Source: a candidate division Zixibacteria bacterium 4484_93
GTDB taxonomy: Bacteria; UBP14; UBA6098; 4484-93
Direction: 5' to 3'
DNA: 8,325 bases
Assembly: GCA_002085385.1 (NCBI GenBank)
Contig: NATO01000050.1
Coordinates: 1 to 8,325 of the forward strand
Of this stretch, positions 5,446 to 8,325 are shown one piece after another (the first letter of the stretch is position 1; each line of letters opens with the position of its first letter). The notes under the pieces are model-generated. The model did not search any database and was not told the origin of the DNA. It saw nothing but the letters and a program-made list of their open reading frames with translations. A program made the translations under genes and the position numbers.

Positions 5446-6708
5446 ATGCAATACGACATTCATAATATCTCGCTTGCCGGGGCAGGTAAGAAGCGTATCG
5501 AATGGGCGGGTCGGGATATGCCTGTTCTTGAGAGCATTAAGGAGCGTTTCGAGGTAGAGAAACCGCTCGATGGTGTGAATATTGGAGCCTGCCTTCATGT
5601 AACGACTGAAACGGCTAATCTTATGATAACACTCGCATCCGGTGGTGCGAATGTCAGGCTTTGCGCATCGAATCCACTCTCCACGCAGGATGATGTTGCG
5701 GCATCACTTGTCAAAGATTTTGGAATCGAGGTCTTTGCTGTGAGAGGTGAGGACAGAGATACATATTATAAGCATATCCAATCGGTTCTGGAGATATCGC
5801 CGACCATCACCCACGACGATGGCGCCGACCTTGTTTCGACACTGCATAAAGAGTATTCGGACACGCTTGCGAAGAATATCTGGGGCTCGATGGAGGAGAC
5901 AACAACGGGTGTCATAAGGCTCAAGTCTCTCGAAAGGGGTGGAAGTCTTCTCTTCCCTGTTTTTGCTGTGAACGACGCTGATACCAAGCATCTGTTCGAT
6001 AACCGCTATGGAACGGGTCAATCGACGCTCGATGGGATAATCCGGGCGACAAACTATCTCATTGCTGGCAGGACGGTCGTTGTGGCAGGATACGGATGGT
6101 GTGGTAGAGGTTTTGCTATGCGGGCAAAAGGGCTCGGAGCGAATGTTATTGTGACCGAGATAAACCCTATCAAGGCAATAGAGGCTGCAATGGATGGCTT
6201 CCGTGTGATGAGAATGGATGATGCCGCTCCAATAGGCGATATTTTCTGCACACTGACAGGCGATATAGATGTGATTGTGCCGCGTCACTTTGAGATGATG
6301 AAGGATGGTGCGATAGTCGCGAACTCCGGTCATTTCGATGTCGAAATAGATGTTGCAGGGCTTGAGAAGATGGCAAAATCCATTCGCCGGGGTGTCCGTC
6401 CGCTCGTGGATGAGTATACCCTTCCGTCGGGCAAAAGGATATATCTTCTTGCTCAGGGCAGACTTGTGAACCTTGCCTGTGGGGAGGGTCATCCTCCGGA
6501 TGTTATGGATATGAGCTTCGCCGTTCAGGCTCTCACCGCTGAGTATGTCGCAAAGAACCGCGGGAAACTTGCTGTGAAGGTTCACTCTGTTCCAAAGGAG
6601 ATTGATGAGACCGTTGCAAGCCTTAAGCTTGCATCAATGGGTGTGGAAATAGATGGGTTGACTAAAAAACAAGAGGAGTATCTTGGCTCCTGGGAGATAG
6701 GAACATGA
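5446..6708 (+). CDS. ahcY: Adenosylhomocysteinase, short archaeal/thermophile-type
   Basis: NAD-dependent enzyme that splits S-adenosylhomocysteine, the by-product of SAM-dependent methylation, into adenosine and homocysteine. It has 420 residues. Substrate-domain motifs include HVTTETANL (51-59), HDDGADLV (123-130) and GSMEETTTGVIRL (147-159). VNDADTKHLFDNRYGTGQS (175-193) contains the catalytic K181 and D185 and the N186 that contacts NAD. The cofactor domain has the GxGxxGxG motif GYGWCGRG (215-222) and E238 at the end of the second strand. NSGHFDVEID and VNLACGEGHP complete the active-site region. RYGTGQS replaces the NLYGCRES of the longer eukaryotic/proteobacterial type, and the C-terminal KPxxYRY tail is absent, so it belongs to the short clade. 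In Methanocaldococcus a member of this clade prefers S-inosylhomocysteine, so the exact substrate is open. AAGGAG (5435-5440) precedes the ATG by 5 bases. The stop overlaps the next gene by 4 bases. Confidence 0.95.
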   Translation: MQYDIHNISLAGAGKKRIEWAGRDMPVLESIKERFEVEKPLDGVNIGACLHVTTETANLMITLASGGANVRLCASNPLSTQDDVAASLVKDFGIEVFAVRGEDRDTYYKHIQSVLEISPTITHDDGADLVSTLHKEYSDTLAKNIWGSMEETTTGVIRLKSLERGGSLLFPVFAVNDADTKHLFDNRYGTGQSTLDGIIRATNYLIAGRTVVVAGYGWCGRGFAMRAKGLGANVIVTEINPIKAIEAAMDGFRVMRMDDAAPIGDIFCTLTGDIDVIVPRHFEMMKDGAIVANSGHFDVEIDVAGLEKMAKSIRRGVRPLVDEYTLPSGKRIYLLAQGRLVNLACGEGHPPDVMDMSFAVQALTAEYVAKNRGKLAVKVHSVPKEIDETVASLKLASMGVEIDGLTKKQEEYLGSWEIGT

Positions 6709-8264
6709 GAAGACTTGCTATGATTGTGGCGTTTTCGCTTCTTTTCTTTGGTATTGGGAACGCCCTTACCGTCTATGACATCCAGTTCACCGATGACCCC
6801 TCCGGTGATTCACCTTATGCGGGTCAGACGGTCGGTGTCTCTGGAATAGTTTTTGCAACAGGGTATTCCGGTGATAAGTATTTTATCTGTGACCCTGACG
6901 GCGGTCCCTGGCACGGTGTATATATCTATGACTACTCGCATTCCGTTTCACCCGGGGATTTCATCACCATAACAGGCACCGTTCAGGAGTTCTACAATAT
7001 GACGGAGATAACGAATCTGACGGACTTTTCTGTCGATTCGGCTGTCTCTATCCCGGAGCCTTACGACACAACGACAGGTGCCCTCTCCTCGTCTGAGGCT
7101 TTCGAGGGTGTTCTTGTTCGAGTTGACAGTGTTGTTGTTACGGGGGAGCAGGGTGAGTATGGTCTCTGGCGCGTTGATGATGGCACTGGTGAGCTTGTAG
7201 TGGATGATACCTGGGACTATTCTTATACTCCAACTCTCGGTGATACAATAGCATCTCTTGTTGGTGTTATGATGTACTCTCACGATGAATATCGTCTCGA
7301 GCCTCGTGGGGATTCTGATTTTGGTATTCCCGAAACAACTGATACAAGCCTCACTCCGATTGCCGATATCCAGGCTGACCCGTCTGCGTTCACCACTGTT
7401 ACGGTTGAGGGGGTTGTTACTATAGGTGCAGGCATCCTCGATACATCTATGACCAAGGCATATATTCAGGATTCATCGGGCAGGGGCATCCAGCTTTTCG
7501 ACTACGATGTTACCGATGCCTACAGGCGGGATATCCGCCGTGGCAATCTGCTCCGCCTCACAGGTGATGTTGAGGATTATCAAGGGACAACCGAGATAAA
7601 GGAGTTCAGCTATGAGCTGCTCGACACAAATCAGGCGCTTCCCGAGCCTTATTCTCTTTCCTGCTCCGGCGCAGCATCGGCAGACTGGGACGGAACGCTT
7701 ATATCGCTCACAGGCAAGATAGCCGAGATTTACGAGGTGGGCGGTGGAACGAATGTAACCATTCAGGATGCGACAGGTGATATCAAACTCCGCATCTGGG
7801 AAACGACAGGCATTGAGCTGGATACATTTGCGGTCGGTGATTCGATAACGGTTATGGGTGTCGGCAATTTCTACTTCACTGGAGAGGAGTATCAAGTTCT
7901 GGTGGCTTATGAGGAGGATATTGTAAAGCACATCGTTTCTGCTGGTGTGCCACCCGAGGAGGTTTTTCTCACCATACCCGATGCTGTGTTTGTCCCATCC
8001 ATCGACGGGGCGATGCCCATTCAGTTCGGTGCGCCGGCTGGCTGGAGGATAACCCTGAAACTCTTCGATATGGAGGGTTATGCTGTCAAACTCCTTTACT
8101 CTGGTGTGAGCACAGGCTCATATTCGCTTAATTGGACAGGTCTCGGCGATGCTGGGAATGTCCTTCCTGTTGGAACATATATCCTGCTTTTGACCGCGGA
8201 GAACACAACCACGGGGACGCTCAAGTCGAAGCGGAAGCCTCTGGTCATCGGAACGAGGTTTTAG
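6705..8264 (+). CDS. Secreted protein with four OB-fold-like repeats and a FlgD-type Ig-like C-terminal domain
   Basis: 519 residues. MRRLAMIVAFSLLFFGIGNA is a signal peptide: basic start, hydrophobic core and a likely cut after NA at about 20. Four similar OB-like units follow, at about 31-110, 130-205, 218-305 and 325-410. Each has a V-x-V-x-G-x-V or equivalent strand, a D-x-x-G turn (e.g. VDDGTGELVV, IQDSSGRGIQLF, IQDATGDIKLRI), and a GD-x-I/L-x-L/V-x-G strand (SPGDFITITG, VGDSITVMG). These resemble the OB domains of YhcR-type extracellular nucleases and of DUF5689-like surface proteins, but no nuclease domain is present. Residues ~425-519 form a FlgD-like Ig domain (ITLKLFDMEGYAVKLL, LNWTGLGDAG, LPVGTYILLL), commonly found at the C-terminus of exported proteins in FCB and candidate phyla. 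It is negatively charged and probably on the surface or extracellular; ligand unknown. It starts inside the ahcY stop (ATGA), with GGGAG (6692-6696) 8 bases upstream. There is no functional link to the methyl cycle that I can see. Confidence 0.8.
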   Translation: MRRLAMIVAFSLLFFGIGNALTVYDIQFTDDPSGDSPYAGQTVGVSGIVFATGYSGDKYFICDPDGGPWHGVYIYDYSHSVSPGDFITITGTVQEFYNMTEITNLTDFSVDSAVSIPEPYDTTTGALSSSEAFEGVLVRVDSVVVTGEQGEYGLWRVDDGTGELVVDDTWDYSYTPTLGDTIASLVGVMMYSHDEYRLEPRGDSDFGIPETTDTSLTPIADIQADPSAFTTVTVEGVVTIGAGILDTSMTKAYIQDSSGRGIQLFDYDVTDAYRRDIRRGNLLRLTGDVEDYQGTTEIKEFSYELLDTNQALPEPYSLSCSGAASADWDGTLISLTGKIAEIYEVGGGTNVTIQDATGDIKLRIWETTGIELDTFAVGDSITVMGVGNFYFTGEEYQVLVAYEEDIVKHIVSAGVPPEEVFLTIPDAVFVPSIDGAMPIQFGAPAGWRITLKLFDMEGYAVKLLYSGVSTGSYSLNWTGLGDAGNVLPVGTYILLLTAENTTTGTLKSKRKPLVIGTRF

Positions 8265-8272
8265 GCTATTTT

Positions 8273-8325
8273 ATGAGAAGGTTTCTTGCAATACCCCTAC
8301 TTCTTCTGACAACAGTCCTGCTCGC
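8273..8325 (+). CDS. N-terminus of an exported protein (3' partial)
   Basis: The ATG at 8273 opens a frame that runs past the window end: MRRFLAIPLLLLTTVLLA, a clear signal-peptide start of two arginines then a long leucine-rich core. It begins 8 bases after the stop of the OB-fold protein on the same strand, so the two are probably co-transcribed. The nearest purine-rich ribosome-site candidate (GAGG, 8255-8258) is rather far upstream at 14 bases, so initiation may depend on coupling. Nothing of the mature protein is visible, so no function can be given. Confidence 0.6.
   Translation, partial: MRRFLAIPLLLLTTVLL

Noticed and set aside
5704..6585. 293-codon open frame on the minus strand
   Set aside because: It lies opposite ahcY, which is certain from its motifs. 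The antisense product is rich in Cys/His/Arg without any family pattern.
1..8325. CRISPR arrays, tRNA or rRNA genes, insertion sequences
   Set aside because: No regularly spaced repeats, cloverleaf-like segments, rRNA-like stretches or transposase motifs were seen on either strand.

Overview
The window is a tightly packed block of plus-strand bacterial genes. The longest gap between convincing genes is about 84 bases, and no stretch over 300 bases lacks a gene. The organism looks like a diderm bacterium: the first gene encodes an Omp85/BamA-type outer-membrane barrel ending in phenylalanine, and the 3' end carries a secreted multi-OB-fold protein with a FlgD-type Ig-like C-terminal domain. 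A propeller-like segment before the barrel, FlgD-like C-termini, and an archaeal/thermophile-type short adenosylhomocysteinase together suggest an FCB-group or related candidate phylum (Cloacimonadota, WOR-3/Stahlbacteria or similar). That placement is an inference from gene content, not from a marker gene.

Layout: (i) 1-1206, the 3' part of an outer-membrane protein gene, its stop codon inside a 12-bp hairpin. (ii) 1291-3344, a translationally coupled pair: a bifunctional phosphoglucose/phosphomannose isomerase with a TTG start, and a sugar-phosphate nucleotidyltransferase with a C-terminal left-handed beta-helix. Together they suggest nucleotide-sugar supply for surface glycans. (iii) 3341-4260, an apparent insertion or scar. 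A 16-codon stub, MNLLVHSDNIEAKREK, starts in an ATGA overlap with the nucleotidyltransferase and resembles the N-terminus of an amino-DNA-methyltransferase. It is followed by an AT-rich, GTG-started gene for a PD-(D/E)XK protein resembling the Bpu10I restriction endonuclease family. No intact methyltransferase is present. (iv) 4284-6708, metK and ahcY, the two SAM-cycle enzymes that make SAM and hydrolyse SAH. (v) 6705-8264, a secreted protein with four OB-like repeats and a FlgD-like Ig domain, coupled to ahcY by a 4-base overlap. (vi) 8273 to the window end, the signal peptide of another exported protein.

The core genes are about 48-50% GC in sampled lines. The endonuclease gene is about 27-33% GC in sampled lines, which marks it as foreign. 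The most interesting part of the window is this solitary restriction-endonuclease-like gene with a possible methyltransferase stub, wedged between sugar-nucleotide and SAM-cycle genes.
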